Counted from the first letter of the stretch, positions 48,661 to 60,491 are shown. The stretch is DNA of 64,000 nucleotides from Capitella teleta (GCA_000328365.1 KB294122.1:1570-65569); one strand, 5' to 3'. Notes: generated by a model not told the origin, from the sequence alone. A program made the numbers and translations.

Positions 48661-49959
48661 GTGACGCATATGTTTTTTGATCCATTGTAAATGAAAGCCG
48701 GAAGCCAGTGAAATCGTGCCATTCGATTCAAGAGAAAATGGGATGGAAACTCAGATTGACAGTTGGAAACAGCAATTATACCATAATAAACACCGAGGGG
48801 AGAGAAGTGAAAAGCACTTCTGATGCACGAATCCCATATGTGACAATATAGACATAAAGGGAATGAAATCGAACGATTTAATACTTTTATTTTGGTTCCA
48901 TGGTTACTTTTGTTTAGATTCAGCTGCCGTCAGTCAGCTGCCGGGCATCAACGATAATATGCAACATAGGTTTACTCGAGTCCCAGAGTGATTACATATT
49001 CCAACTAAATGGTGCTCTGATGAGGAAAGTGTGTTTCGGTTTAAATTCTGTTTAATCGCAGTGAAGGATAGTGTGAGTTGTTACATAACGAATTTTACAC
49101 AAATTCGAGCGACATCACCCCAATGCGAGGCCCACGAGGCACGCTTCACAAGAATGAATGGCGTCATTTTAAAAGTAGAGTAGAATTTCCTAAAGCTCCG
49201 ATGTGGAGACGTACAAATTAAATAAAAAGCTTTGCCGGGGTGGAATGATTGTTAATAATTGTTTACTTCGATACGTTGTTACTATACTAGTGTACCTCAT
49301 TTACAACAGAGAGAACACAGGGCTGATAATGAAATCCCATCGGCCTTGAAAGTGGCATGTTGTCATTATGGGTTGTAACCTTCGACTAATGGAGTCAGAC
49401 GGAGGTCATTCATCCGAAGGTTACGTAGCTCTCATGAAATCGTTGACTCCAGGTTCAAGCCTTTATAAGCCATCACATGTGCCTCATAAGTGCCCTTCAG
49501 TCTGTCGTTTTTTAAGTCAGCAATAACAGTGTTGGAAAATTGTTAGTGTACTTCACACACAATAAAATCCATGCATACAATTATTGCGGAATGAATTATT
49601 GAATGAGTATGTTTGCATATTGTCTATGCTACTTAGATGTTTGAGCATAATAATATTATGTATGCATAACTGTATCAAGGAACAGCAAATAAAAGAAGAG
49701 CCTAAAATAGATACTGTACATTGAAATTGTGTATACACACCTAGACAATTGTAAGCCCCCCTCCTCGACGATAGTCTACCCGACAGACCTCAAATAGAAG
49801 TAAGAAGCAAAACTAATTCCTAATGGGGTTCGGGGTGTTTTGTGAGTTTGAGTGACAGCCATTCATTAAAAGTGACACGTTATCTCCTATTGCTAGTTTT
49901 TCTTCTTCAGAAAATGCTGTCAGTTTTGATCATAATGGCATCCAATATTCCCTTACGTT
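48661..49959. other. Intergenic DNA, nothing recognised
   Basis: No coding sequence or repeat end was identified. Confidence 0.4.
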
Positions 49960-51833
49960 GGCGCCAATATATGGATGCTAAAACAAAGGCCCAGGAACTG
50001 GTGGCTAGAAAGGTGGAGCCACGAAACAGAAGATTTATAGAGGCACTGGGAAGAGGGAGGAGGAGAACAAAGGGGCTTTTTCATGAACTCAGGAAATGGA
50101 TCAGGATGGGGAATGGGAGAAAATGAGTGACATGTTTGTTGAATAAGGATTGTGTGGAAGTGAAAAAGAAAGAGGAGATACAGGAGGTGGTCAAGGCATA
50201 CTGGATGAAGACACTCAACAGTCCTAGGGATGCAAGAATGGGAATAACAAAAGAAAGAAAGGAAATGGCAGAGGGAAATGGAAAAATAACAGGAGTGGAA
50301 GTGGAAAGAGTATGTAAGGAGATAGCTCTAGGGAAAGCTGAATATTAGAGTGAAGTATTTGAAGAGTATATACATGGACTTGGAGAGAGTGCCTAAAGGA
50401 TGAAATAAACTTTTTATTTGATGGACGTGAAGTGCCTGCAGATTGGACAAGGATCAGAATTGCGTTACATCCTGAAGAAAGGATGAGCGGGTGTTACCAG
50501 CATTATGTATAGAGTCGTGATGTTGATAATGAGAAGTAGAATAGAAGGATGGGTGGAGAGAGAAGGAATTTTGTGTGAATGCCAGTCAGGGTTTAGGAGA
50601 AAAAGACTGACTGATGAAAATTTGTTTATCATGGAGCGCTTGATAGAGGTGTCATGAGGAAGAGATGAAGAATGCCTGGTGGCGTGCCTAGACATAGAGA
50701 AAGCGTACGATCGGATACATCGAGTGAAGTTGCTAGAAGTACTGAAGGAGAAAGGGTTGGACCCCCAAATACATACAATGTTGGAAAAGTTGTTTACAGA
50801 TGCGCCTTATCTTGAATGATCTGGAAACTGACTGAATAAAAATCGATGAAGGAGTCAGGCAAGGCCTGAGTCCGTTGTCGGTAGTTTTAATACATACATG
50901 GCAGATTTTGCGAAAGTGATAGAGGGCTTGCTGAATGGAGTGGAGATCAGGAAGTATTCGAGAAATGGACCTGAAGAGATGTCATCTGCAAAGATGACAT
51001 TTGCTTGCTGTCAAGGGATGCGCATGGACTCCAGAACATGCTGAACATACTGAACACACTGAACATGCTGAACATACTAAACATACTGAACGTACTGAAC
51101 AGGGTGAATATTGTGCTAAATGAATACGGGTTGAGGATCAACCGGGAAAATCGATGGTGGTGGGAGAGGAAGACCCTTTTGCAGGAGGTGAATGGTATGC
51201 CGGAGAGAAGATGATAGCGGAGAAGAAAGAGACCTGGTACTTGGGTTTGAAGATTGTTGGAGGAGTTCAGGGCGGAATACGTTACGGGAAGAGTGGAGAT
51301 GTACCATAGAGTGGCGGGTCTGTTGGCGAAGAGGTCGGGGAGTCGTTTCTTGATTGGGAGAGAAGGATTGAAGAGTGGAGTGGTCAGTCGGATTATGTAT
51401 GGAGGAGCTAGGAGCCCTTGTTTGGAAGGTGGAAGAAAGGAATTGAATAGGAAAGGAGCAAACAGCATTCGGGAGATGGCTATGGACGGCACATCCAAGT
51501 GTGAGGAATGCATGTATTCAGGCGGAAAGTGGATGAAGCGCATTTAGTGAGGGGTAGGCGAAAGCGAAGATGGGCTATGTTAGGAAGATCAACTTAAGAA
51601 GAAGCATGGTGGCGAAGGTGGGAAGAGGAGTTTTACTCGAGATGGAACTGAAGTCAGATTGGTGGAGAGCTGTCAATGGTTATCTCCTTATGATTTACAT
51701 ATCTTAACTTTCGTAATCTCACTCCATATATTAATTATTTAATCTCTTGCTCCGAGGATAATCCCGTTATTTTCCAAATACGAAAGGACTTAAATCTTTT
51801 GACCTGACCTGACCTTACCTTACGGTTCCATGT
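49960..51833 (+). mobile_element. LINE copy with a decayed reverse transcriptase and a (TGACC)n tail
   Basis: In several frames the translation shows ECQSGFRRKRLTDENLFIM near 50580, then LVACLDIEKAYDRIHRVKL near 50670-50730 (RT motif A), a QARPESVVGSFNTYMADF region near 50860 (degenerate GxRQG..SP box), CKDDICLLSRDAHGLQNML near 50985-51040 (the YADD box, here KDD), and NEYGLRINRE near 51120. Many stops and frame changes show it is dead. A nonamer expansion lies at 51041-51103. The 3' end is a TTGACCTGACCTGACC tail near 51805-51833. The clade is uncertain. A 198-codon minus-strand frame at 50947-51543 is a shadow. Confidence 0.8.
51041..51103 (+). repeat. Nonamer repeat inside the LINE, 7 units
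   Basis: Seven CTGAACATA-like units (CTGAACACA, CTGAACATG, CTAAACATA and so on) encode Leu-Asn-x repeats where family members normally have a single LN-x-x segment. Confidence 0.9.
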
Positions 51834-53394
51834 ACTCAGTTCAAACAAATTACAACATTGAATTCCATGCAATATATCTGGGGTTCAATTGGAGATCGAA
51901 TCCTGTGTGCTTCAAACGACGGCGCGCCTCCATTGCATAAACTTCCTTCTGGCTTGACTCTGCCGTATAAGGGGCCATTATTTTAGAACGGATAATATTA
52001 TTATCGTCCGTTATGCTTCCGAGTTCATATCTTGAAGCTGCATGTACATGTGCATAAAATAATTTTCATAATTCAATTGCAATGCCTGATGTCTGGTCAT
52101 TGGGATAGTAACGTGTTTTCATCAAGCCCCTTTTTTCATTTCAGATCTGACAGCTCAATAATCGTTCTATCTCGCATTCATAAAGAAATATTAGCCGCTA
52201 GAAGAGACCTAAATGGGATTTTTGAATATCTCTCTATATTTGAGCTAAATCCACAAGAGCACACATGAAAATAGGAAGCACGGGCAGAAAACTTACCGAA
52301 TCATAGGTTGTCGCGATGTACGGTAATTGCACGTGTGCAGTCTGAGAAGAAACAGGTGTGATTGCAAAATTCGTTTTACATTTTTGTTCCTAAATCCTAA
52401 TATGCCTCGCTTTCAGCCTGCACTAATCCTTAAACAGAGATTGCTGACTGTGCTATTGTCTGGGTTCATTCACTAGATATCCTCCCACAATGCATCCTCG
52501 CTGTCCAGAATTAAGATCCCGAATACCGAAATGTCAAACCAATCAATTTAAAATAAACGATCAAGCTATTATGAACCCTTCGTGTCGAGCAGCAATTATT
52601 GTGCATATTATTGTGTTAGTTTTCAGTTCCTCAAAATTGCATTGTGTTGCAGGCGAAATCTGTCCTCAGGTACACGCATGTAGTAAAGGGAAGGACGAAA
52701 TAATACGACAAAGGTTGCTTACGTCACCATGGCTTCTTAATCATCTGCGTGAGTGGTGTAATCATTCAGTGACGAAATTATGGAGTGTTTTTGTATACTT
52801 ATAGTTAGCCTTCTAGCCTAAAATAATGGCTGATGTCGCTTTCTAAATACTGGATGGGGTCAATTTGGATAATATTTACGGTTCCAATCCATCCCTATTG
52901 GATGACTGCATAGGTAATTGGTATTTCATAATGCCATGCATGCATCAGTATGCATGTATTAAGATGATTCAGCTGATTCAGCCAATCACAGGAAACATTC
53001 TCATGTTCCCTCTGTGAGAAGAGCCCATTTACAATGTAATCATATTAGAATGAAGCATCATGTAAGTGTTCGTTAATCAAAGTCCAACTGACATCCCTCA
53101 CTGAGCTTGAATTCAGTGCTTGCTATAACAATGCTGGTAGCACAGCGTTATCAAACATTGGTAAAAATCGAAATCGAATCAGCAACGTAGTTCTGATGTT
53201 GATTCGCTGTCGTCTTATTCAGAACAAAGAACTGCGAGGAAAGAAAACTAGTTTTTTTTGTAAGTTAATCAAGGGCAATTAGGAGAAACCGTGGTATTCT
53301 CTCTGATGTGTCGTAACTATTTCTCCTGACTACGGACTGCATGGCATTCAATGTTGTATGGGCATTCATTTTCAAAAAATATATCTGAGTCAGA
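51834..53394. other. Intergenic DNA with a possible short secreted-protein exon
   Basis: Within 52490-52804 (plus) an inner ATG at 52571 begins MNPSCRAAIIVHIIVLVFSS, which looks like a signal peptide, followed by CVAGEICPQVHACSK and a GTAAAG donor-like site near 52682. This could be the first exon of a small secreted protein, or chance. No further exon was found. Confidence 0.25.
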
Positions 53395-53408
53395 GGTAAG
53401 CTTGTTGA

Positions 53409-53469
53409 GTGAGTGAGTGACTGGGGTTTTACGGCTCCACCCAACCCGTTCGGGTGATACGGGCGCCAG
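53409..53469 (-). mobile_element. 61-bp micro-retroposon with a 14-bp target duplication (copy B)
   Basis: On the minus strand it begins CTGGCGCCCGTATCA and ends in (CACT)n. GGTAAGCTTGTTGA lies on both sides (53395-53408 and 53470-53483). Its length and 5' boundary are identical to the copy at 23625-23685, at an unrelated target. The internal hairpin is ACCCG-AA-CGGGT. Confidence 0.92.
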
Positions 53470-53921
53470 GGTAAGCTTGTTGAATCTCAATTTGTTAGAA
53501 TCCTAGGAAAATGAAAAATCCACAGTTTCTTCCTTTATCCACATGGCCAGGTTGAGCTAGAACAAGTGTTTTATTTGTGGAAAATGCAACACGTGCCTTA
53601 TTCCACAGAATTCCTGGGCCTTTTCTGTCACTAATTTCCCTTATTATATGTGAACTTTATCCCGCTGTGGTCAAGTGCCCTAGACAGTCATTTTCTCACA
53701 GACAATTTCATGGAATTGACGTAAATTGAATGCAACTCAATGAACTGGAGTCACGAGAAAATAGAATGAAGCCCAAATAGGAAAGAAGGGGAACTATAAT
53801 TATTGAATGTACTAAATGCTCTTTGTAAAATTGTATGTCATCGTACATAAGAATACATACGAGGTTAGACATTACAATAGCATATAACTGTATGTCATTC
53901 ACTATTGACTATAGCGTTTAA
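53470..53921. other. Intergenic DNA, nothing recognised
   Basis: No coding sequence was identified between the micro-retroposon and the palindrome. Confidence 0.4.
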
Positions 53922-53974
53922 TAATTAAACTTCACTGTATAACAATAGTATTGTTATACAGTAAAGTTTAATTA
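53922..53974. repeat. Near-perfect palindrome, 26-bp arms, 1-nt spacer
   Basis: TAATTAAACTTCACTGTATA..CAATA is mirrored after a single G with one mismatch. Confidence 0.96.
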
Positions 53975-54324
53975 AAATCTAACAAACACATCAGTTGCAG
54001 GCAGCATTGTCAAATAGTCATGCTAAGGTTGTTTGGGTTGCTTTGGGAGTCGCAATTAATAATTATCAGCATATATAGGATATATACCTGCTATATTAAA
54101 GTAAGATAATGGTTTTATTGCGACAATATCTTATTTTTGCATTTCTAACGATGTAAAATTAATTACCGACTTTTCTACAATACATTTTTTTTTCAAATAC
54201 TTTCAATAATTATTGCAAAGTTCTTGAGTCACTCCAAAGGGAAATGAGGTAGAGATACTCATGCATCGAGGGTAAAAAAACCCCCAACCTTTGCCATGTT
54301 TAGGAAGTGGCAGCAATTCACTGG

Positions 54325-54550
54325 TCTGGTGATTGGTATATTTAGTCGTGAGACAGTTTAGTGGAGTCTCACCAGAGAACAATTATCGCCTGCAATAACA
54401 GAGTGAAACAAAGCACAGAACATAGTCAGACACTTACCGATAATAGGCAGGTGGTGGTGGTGCAGGGGGAGGGGTAGACTGTTCGGTTAGAATTCAGGCG
54501 ACACGTGGCAACTTGGTTTTAAACTGACACAATTATTTGGCAGACCAAAA
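54325..54550. repeat. Dispersed repeat, copy 2
   Basis: Matches 48453-48660 in the same order. It carries an extra G-rich GGTGGTGGTGCAGGGGGAGG segment near 54450-54475. Confidence 0.75.
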
Positions 54551-56704
54551 GGAAGTTGCACCGCCTGTTAATGGTCAACACAAGTACAAAATGAAATTTT
54601 AATAATTAATGAATCTGTTCAAATATGGCTATAATACTTGTAAATTAAAGAGCTATTCATATACCCAGACAACTATGCACCTAAATAGTTTTTAGTAATC
54701 TGGGTCATTTATAGAAATGTTGTTTTCAGGCAGTTTCTAAAGATTTATTGAGCGGTTCATGCGTTACAAATCGTTTCAATAGGCTTTATTTTTATATTCA
54801 AGCGGATCATCGTGTTATTATATGATGTGCACATGTCTTTATGCTGAGGCTATGCATTCAGACGACGAGCATGGCGCACTGGCCCATTTGTGGTTACTAG
54901 ATCAGTAACTTAGTAATAATATTTAGGTGCTATTGTGAGCAAGTCATTATACAAAACAGAAGAACTTTATCAAACGACTCAATAATTATCACGAGAGTAT
55001 GCTTAACAACACCAACGCAATTGGCAGGAAACATAACCCATTTTTGCTAATTCTCCTGTTTCAGTTAGATTTTGATTCTAAATAGTCTTGCTCTGACCCA
55101 ACGATGTTAAAGGATTAAAACCGCCGTCTTGTAACGACGTAATCCAGTGATTAATATATTAATTACTTACCGTTTAATTGGTCGCTCATATGACTATTTC
55201 ATCGATTCAGGTCATTGGAGGAACGCCTCCGACAAACTTTGATCGGCATTGATAATTTTGCACTGTATAATTAATTGAATATATGAAGTCATTGCGCCTT
55301 TGTTTAAAGTTACGACATTGCAATCTGGTGGTTTGCAAATTAATTGCAATGAGGCCTATGGATTTATAACCAATAAAGCACCAACTTCCGAGACACTGAG
55401 CTTTGTTTTGAAAAGAAAATGTTATCCATGTACTTTCTTCACTCTCTCTAGCGGTGCCAGTGAATCGGCGTTGAAAGCTGATGAATGAAAACGACATAGC
55501 TTTAAAATCCAAAGGCTCTCTATTAATTGCTCTGCGGAGAGATATCAAAAATAAGCTACGCTACAGTAAGTAAAATGCACTGGAGATTAGCATATGCCAA
55601 TTTCCTTCTATCTTTTAACCACACATTTCTTGATTCATCACACCGCACTATTTAGTGACTCAATATTACCGTCAAAATACTGTTAAACTTGATTTGTGAC
55701 TGAATGAATATTACTAGCGAAATTCATAGATATTTCTAATCAATAGTTCATGTCATTTAAGTATTCAAATTAAGCTAAATAACATCCATCCCGACCTCTT
55801 TCCTCTCTATTGTACTTTTCTTCTGATTGGAAATTTCTTTGAATATACCTCAACCACATGCACTTCCTATTAACACTCTTCCCTGCTTTTGAGATTTCAG
55901 GATCAAATCATAATGAAAAGCATTTGGAACAAAACAAATCTACTTGTATATGAAAAAACTTTAAGTCAAGCCCTTCTTCAACGGGGGAAAGAAATGCCTC
56001 TGCACCACTTTTCCACCGATACGTTTGATTGCGTGCGGAGTTTCGAGGCCCATGCGTAGTCTAACTGTTACTAGCTCTATGATTTCGAACTTCTACCTTA
56101 TATATAATATTCATGAAGTCTTTCTGACCTTATGACATGGGTGAACTCGATTTTACCCGAAAGCTGCCATGCGCCAACTCGAAACGCCTGACCCAAGTAA
56201 TAACCCATAACATTACATGTCCGAATGTCACAAGCGACCGGGGCCGATATACCTCATTATAGATTATTTCACGCATCAAAAGAATCCGTAATCGGGAAAC
56301 GCATTGCTCGATTTCACTCCTCTGATGTCCATGGGTATACCCACTGAATATTGCAGCGCCCACCCGACAGGCTCCTGCCCAGATGAGAACGCTGCCAATT
56401 GTGTATATCTTATTATGTAATATCGATCTATGTACCTTATACTACAAACCATTGTTCATTCCGAAAGAGGGAATGGTGTGATTTATCATAGGATATATAA
56501 TAATTATCTTATTACTGATCACATATAGCATATAATATTTATTATAAGATATAATATTTGAACATTAATCTCATTATACCGTTATTGGCACTCTCATCCC
56601 GTTCTCCGCTCTTGTAGATGAACCTTTTGATTATAGCTAAATTCTTTGGAACAAAAGTACCCGAACCATGCCGGCAACATACACGAGATAACTATACATG
56701 TATA
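54551..56704. other. Gene-poor DNA, nothing recognised
   Basis: Frames at 55207-55548 (minus), 55300-55488 (plus) and 56130-56363 (minus) show no recognisable domain or exon structure. Confidence 0.4.
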
Positions 56705-56706
56705 TA

Positions 56707-57906
56707 CAGAGTGGCCCAAAAGTAGTCTACTTCATGTTAAAAATAAAACTCTAAAATTTGCTAAAATGTATCTGTTGTGAATACTCATGCATACACAGAT
56801 TACACTATATTAGTTCTCTCGTTCTCCTTCCCCCCCTGCTTCATTCTTTCCATCGAAAGCCCGCTTCGTACTCAAACACTGAACTCTCTAGGTTCACTAA
56901 CTGCCCTGACTTTCTAGGTGAGACCTGTCACATTCTCCAAAATGTATGTTTCTATATAACCAGAGGAAATGCTGAGCTCGAATTTCTTCTCCAACTAACC
57001 CATTAACTGCCAATCACCTTTAGCTGTACGTGAGGAAGATCACCTTAAGTTCTCCTCAGAATAACCTGTACCTGGCACAGTTTGCTCTTTTCCCAATGGT
57101 TAAGTTTTGCATGTGACTTACCCACGAGATCCCGTTTGATGAATATTAATATATCCCTGTCGGCTCTTTATAAACCCGACCAAACCAGCATCCCTAACCA
57201 CTCTTCCTTCCACTACTGCCCTCATCCAACCACCTTTCATTTGGACATGCTTCAATAAATTGGATTATTCTTCAACCGTAGTCTGTGTGCTTCACCCCCT
57301 AAGTTCAGACTAGGCCAGAACCGGGAACACGCACAGAACAGTATCAATTATCCCAAAAATTATTACCTGGTATGTACTAACTATGTTATTCTGCGCCCAT
57401 GTAAATGCGAGTGGTGAGTGGTCACAAAGAAAGCAAAATCAGATGAGCCCCTGAACGAGCATTAAGGAATGTCATCTCTTGTTTGGCTCATCAATACAAA
57501 CTCTTTGCTTTGTTTTGATTTAGGAGATAAACACTAGTACTACTGCCACACCAATAGCACTCTCAAACATAACAATAGTATGAGAGCGTAGCCTCATTTA
57601 TGCGTACAACGAAGCTTATACCTGGTCCGGGGCCCTGTTTGCAGCCAAAAAGTTAAAATATCGTGGAATGATGAGTGTACTCTATTAATTGAGATAAATC
57701 GGCATAAATATTGATTAAATTGGATAGAAATGATAGGAATAACAGCATTACAAGTTAGACTGACCATAACAAGAATTTATGTCTCTTATCTTTGTGTTAT
57801 TTTTACACTGCGATCTGTTTTGTAACACTTTTTGGGAAAATGGTTGCAAAATTGGAGCATTGAGCTCTTTAACATGGAGTAGATAGATTACTTTTGGCCC
57901 ACTTTA
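56707..57906. mobile_element. Mariner-like non-autonomous element split by a solo LTR
   Basis: The left end is TA|CAGAGTGGCCCAAAAGTAGT and the right end, inverted, is TA|TAAAGTGGGCCAAAAGTAAT, the GTGxCCCAAAAGT-type terminus of mariner/Tc1 relatives, with TA on both sides. Without the LTR and one copy of its target duplication the element is about 627 bp. Its right half (about 57510-57905) recurs inverted at 61577-61980. Confidence 0.85.
56773..57340 (+). mobile_element. Solo LTR (568 bp) of an LTR retrotransposon
   Basis: It begins TGTTGTGAATAC and ends GCACAGAACA (TGTT...AACA). GTATC lies immediately outside both ends (56768-56772 and 57341-57345), a 5-bp target duplication as made by retroviral-type integrases. 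Inside are a TATA-like CTTTATAAACC near 57166 and an AATAAA near 57255, the expected U3/R order. No internal region remains, so it arose by LTR-LTR recombination. It is younger than the mariner-like element it sits in. The family is unassigned, most likely Ty3/Gypsy or Bel. Confidence 0.85.
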
Positions 57907-57908
57907 TA

Positions 57909-58473
57909 GATATTTCACGGCCGCAAGCGGATTTCTGGCAATGGTGTCAGACTGCCGATCATGTCCTTTTCATTCCTTCACTCATTCCTAATTTCGAACA
58001 ATATTTTGAAATTATTCTTCATAGAAGTGTTTATCGCCATTTCTTTCAATAAACTGCCCTGGCATTGAAGCTTTGTAACAGCGGTATACAAAATTCAGGG
58101 AAATCTCTCAAGCTTCTGTGTGGAGACAGATATACGTTAGGACAGGTTTAGAACAAATTGGCTGCAGCAATAAATTAATTGACATGGGACTACTTCACTC
58201 ACCAAGCAATCAGTGTACAGTGATATAAAAGCCCAACAGATTTTGTTTATGTGTCACTGACCTAGTGACAAGACACCATTGCGGACTGTTATCATAACTT
58301 TAATAGAATAGAGCCGGACATTCCAGCCACCTGGAACATCCACCCCAAAAACACCCACAGTTATCGAACATTATTCGAATAATAAGGGTAAAGTTCAAAG
58401 TGTCTCTAGGTAAAATATCATGTCTCGTCGGTAGAGCGATCGCGAAGCATTGGATTCTAACCATATGCGTGCA
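57909..58473. other. Intergenic DNA, nothing recognised
   Basis: No coding sequence or repeat end was identified. Confidence 0.4.
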
Positions 58474-58485
58474 TGCTCTCGAATT

Positions 58486-58833
58486 GCATGATGCGTGCGT
58501 GCGTGATGGGGTTTTACGGCTTCATCCAACCCGTTCGGGTGATACGGGCGCCAGAACAGAAAGCCCGGGACCGGGGTTTCCCCCTACTCTTATCGATAAA
58601 TCCCAAGGGTTCTTTATCCTGCATACCACCATAGACAGTAGTACACAGCGCCCGGCCTTGTTACGCAGTTGGGCAGCACTGCCAGGTCACCGAAGAATAA
58701 CAATAATAACAATCATAATTCACAATCATAACGCCCGTGGCCTGATCGGGTCTCGAATCCAGGACCTCGACCCCAACGGTCGGCATAGGATTGTAGTCAG
58801 TCGGTTAAACCGATTGAGCTATTCGGTGCCCCT
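58486..58833 (-). mobile_element. Full-length tRNA-derived SINE with a 12-bp target duplication
   Basis: On the minus strand it starts with a tRNA-like head: A box TAGCTCAATCGG (58810-58821) and B box GGATTCGAGAC (58750-58760). A body shared with 38116-38371 follows, then the 61-bp 3' domain starting CTGGCGCC, and a (CGCA)n-type tail. TGCTCTCGAATT flanks it (58474-58485 and 58834-58845). At 348 bp it is the most complete copy here. The plus-strand frame 58400-59209 (269 codons) reads across this SINE in antisense and is not a gene. Confidence 0.93.
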
Positions 58834-58849
58834 TGCTCTCGAATTCGAA

Positions 58850-60491
58850 AGTGACCCGAAACAGTACCCCATCAGTACTTGCCTGTATTGTGTGTGCTGT
58901 GTCGAATGTCTTTACTTTCTTTACCCATGTATGGAATTTGATCATGGAAAAGGCCACGTACAGCTTACAGAGACAACCGCCTTTGAAGAAACGGACACCA
59001 CAACCCGCATAGTGCTGTTTACTGTTATGCTACCAGATATTAGCATTTCTCTAGCTTTGAAATATGTAACTGTCTTGACGGGACTTATACTTTATCGTTC
59101 GATAAACACATCAATTATTCCACTGCTCATTTGTGATTGCATGTACATTGTGTACAGTGATCAGGCCGGAGAATCAGATTCGATTATAACTCTCGTTTTG
59201 GAGAAATAATTAGCCTTGAGTACAACGGGTTTATCTTTTACCCTCAGGCTATTATCTCCATCAGACCGTTGACCCCGTGGATAATTCTTTCGCAGACGAA
59301 TTCCTGGAATGGTTGAAACTGAATGCCTGAAAAACAAGCAGGAGTTTCATTATTCCTATAATAGCATTGAAAACTAACCGATTCTTTCATTTGGCTATTT
59401 TAATGAATGTCTCTCACTCAGAATTACAAAACTTGAATCTTGTAAAGATATCAATTTACTGAGATCCATCAAAGAATAATTTGTGACCTTTATGAGTTTT
59501 ATTAGAGATTCAAGGAGGGAGAGAAAGGCGAGCAGGGTTATGGACGCCTAAACCTATTTAATGACCTCAATAATATATAATATATTTCACTCTGAATTGC
59601 GCAATTTGTGCGGAAGCTTTTGTTCAGAGCATTAGTCCCTTCTTGCTTGTTAATGCGGACATTTATTCACTCATTTATATCTGTTGAGGAAACATCATGC
59701 AAATACAAATGTCTTTCTCAGTGTATTACACTGCTTTCTAAATTGCTGGTTTATTTCAGCGCACTCTGGCATTTACATCCATTGCTTGGAGGAAATAACA
59801 TTTTACTTTCTCGTAATCCTTCCTGTGATGTATTTAGCGTGTCTTCTTTGCTTGTGCTTAGTTGAGTAGGTCGGCAATTCATGGGTATATGCTCCATAAC
59901 ATTCACTGCACAAAATTGCAGCCCATTACGCCCGTCTCGTCTTGTTTTGTGGCTATTTACATATTATGCAAACTTTTCTTGCAGGTATATACACAAGTTT
60001 ATTTTCATAAAATATATGTACAAGTGGTATTCAAGTACAAAATACTCTGGATTTAAAGTCCAGTGCACAACAACTCAAAACACTTATGGATCTATGATGA
60101 GAAAATTAAGTTACGGTTATATTGCAGAATTATTATAATGTGACATTCACGTGAATTGCAGTTGAAAAAATTCCTATCCTCCAAAACACAAAAAACAAAA
60201 ACAAGCAATAACAATATAACCAAATCAATATAAGATAAAGCATTGGATAGCAATATATCTTAAAGATCAGAATGTGAACCAACAAGCAATAACCACAAAT
60301 ATCGCATTCAACCACAAATACGCAGTTGTTCGTTGAAGATAATTCAACAGAGCAACGCAGCTCCCCAATCCTGCCCGACTGCTTGAAAAAAATATCAAAT
60401 GATTACCTTCAAATCACAGCACATAAAGTTTTTTTTTTCGTGCTTCGATAACCGTTCATTTACATGTACCAGATTTGCTCAGCCAGGAAGA
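58850..60491. other. Intergenic DNA with hydrophobic short frames
   Basis: Plus-strand frames at 59608-60138 are hydrophobic and Cys-rich (for example FYFLVILPVMYLACLLCLCL) but short and overlapping. No receptor or transporter signature was recognised. Confidence 0.35.

Noticed and set aside
50947-51543. 198-codon minus-strand open frame with FSMFSMFS repeats
   Set aside because: Antisense shadow of the LINE polymerase; the repeats are the nonamer array read backwards.
58400-59209. 269-codon plus-strand open frame
   Set aside because: Its first half is the antisense of the tRNA-derived SINE at 58486-58833, and the matching frame at 38054-38359 comes from another SINE copy. The remainder has no recognisable domain.
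59608-60138. Overlapping hydrophobic frames suggesting a membrane protein
   Set aside because: Frames are short and in different phases, with no class-specific motif; A+T-rich DNA often gives hydrophobic translations.
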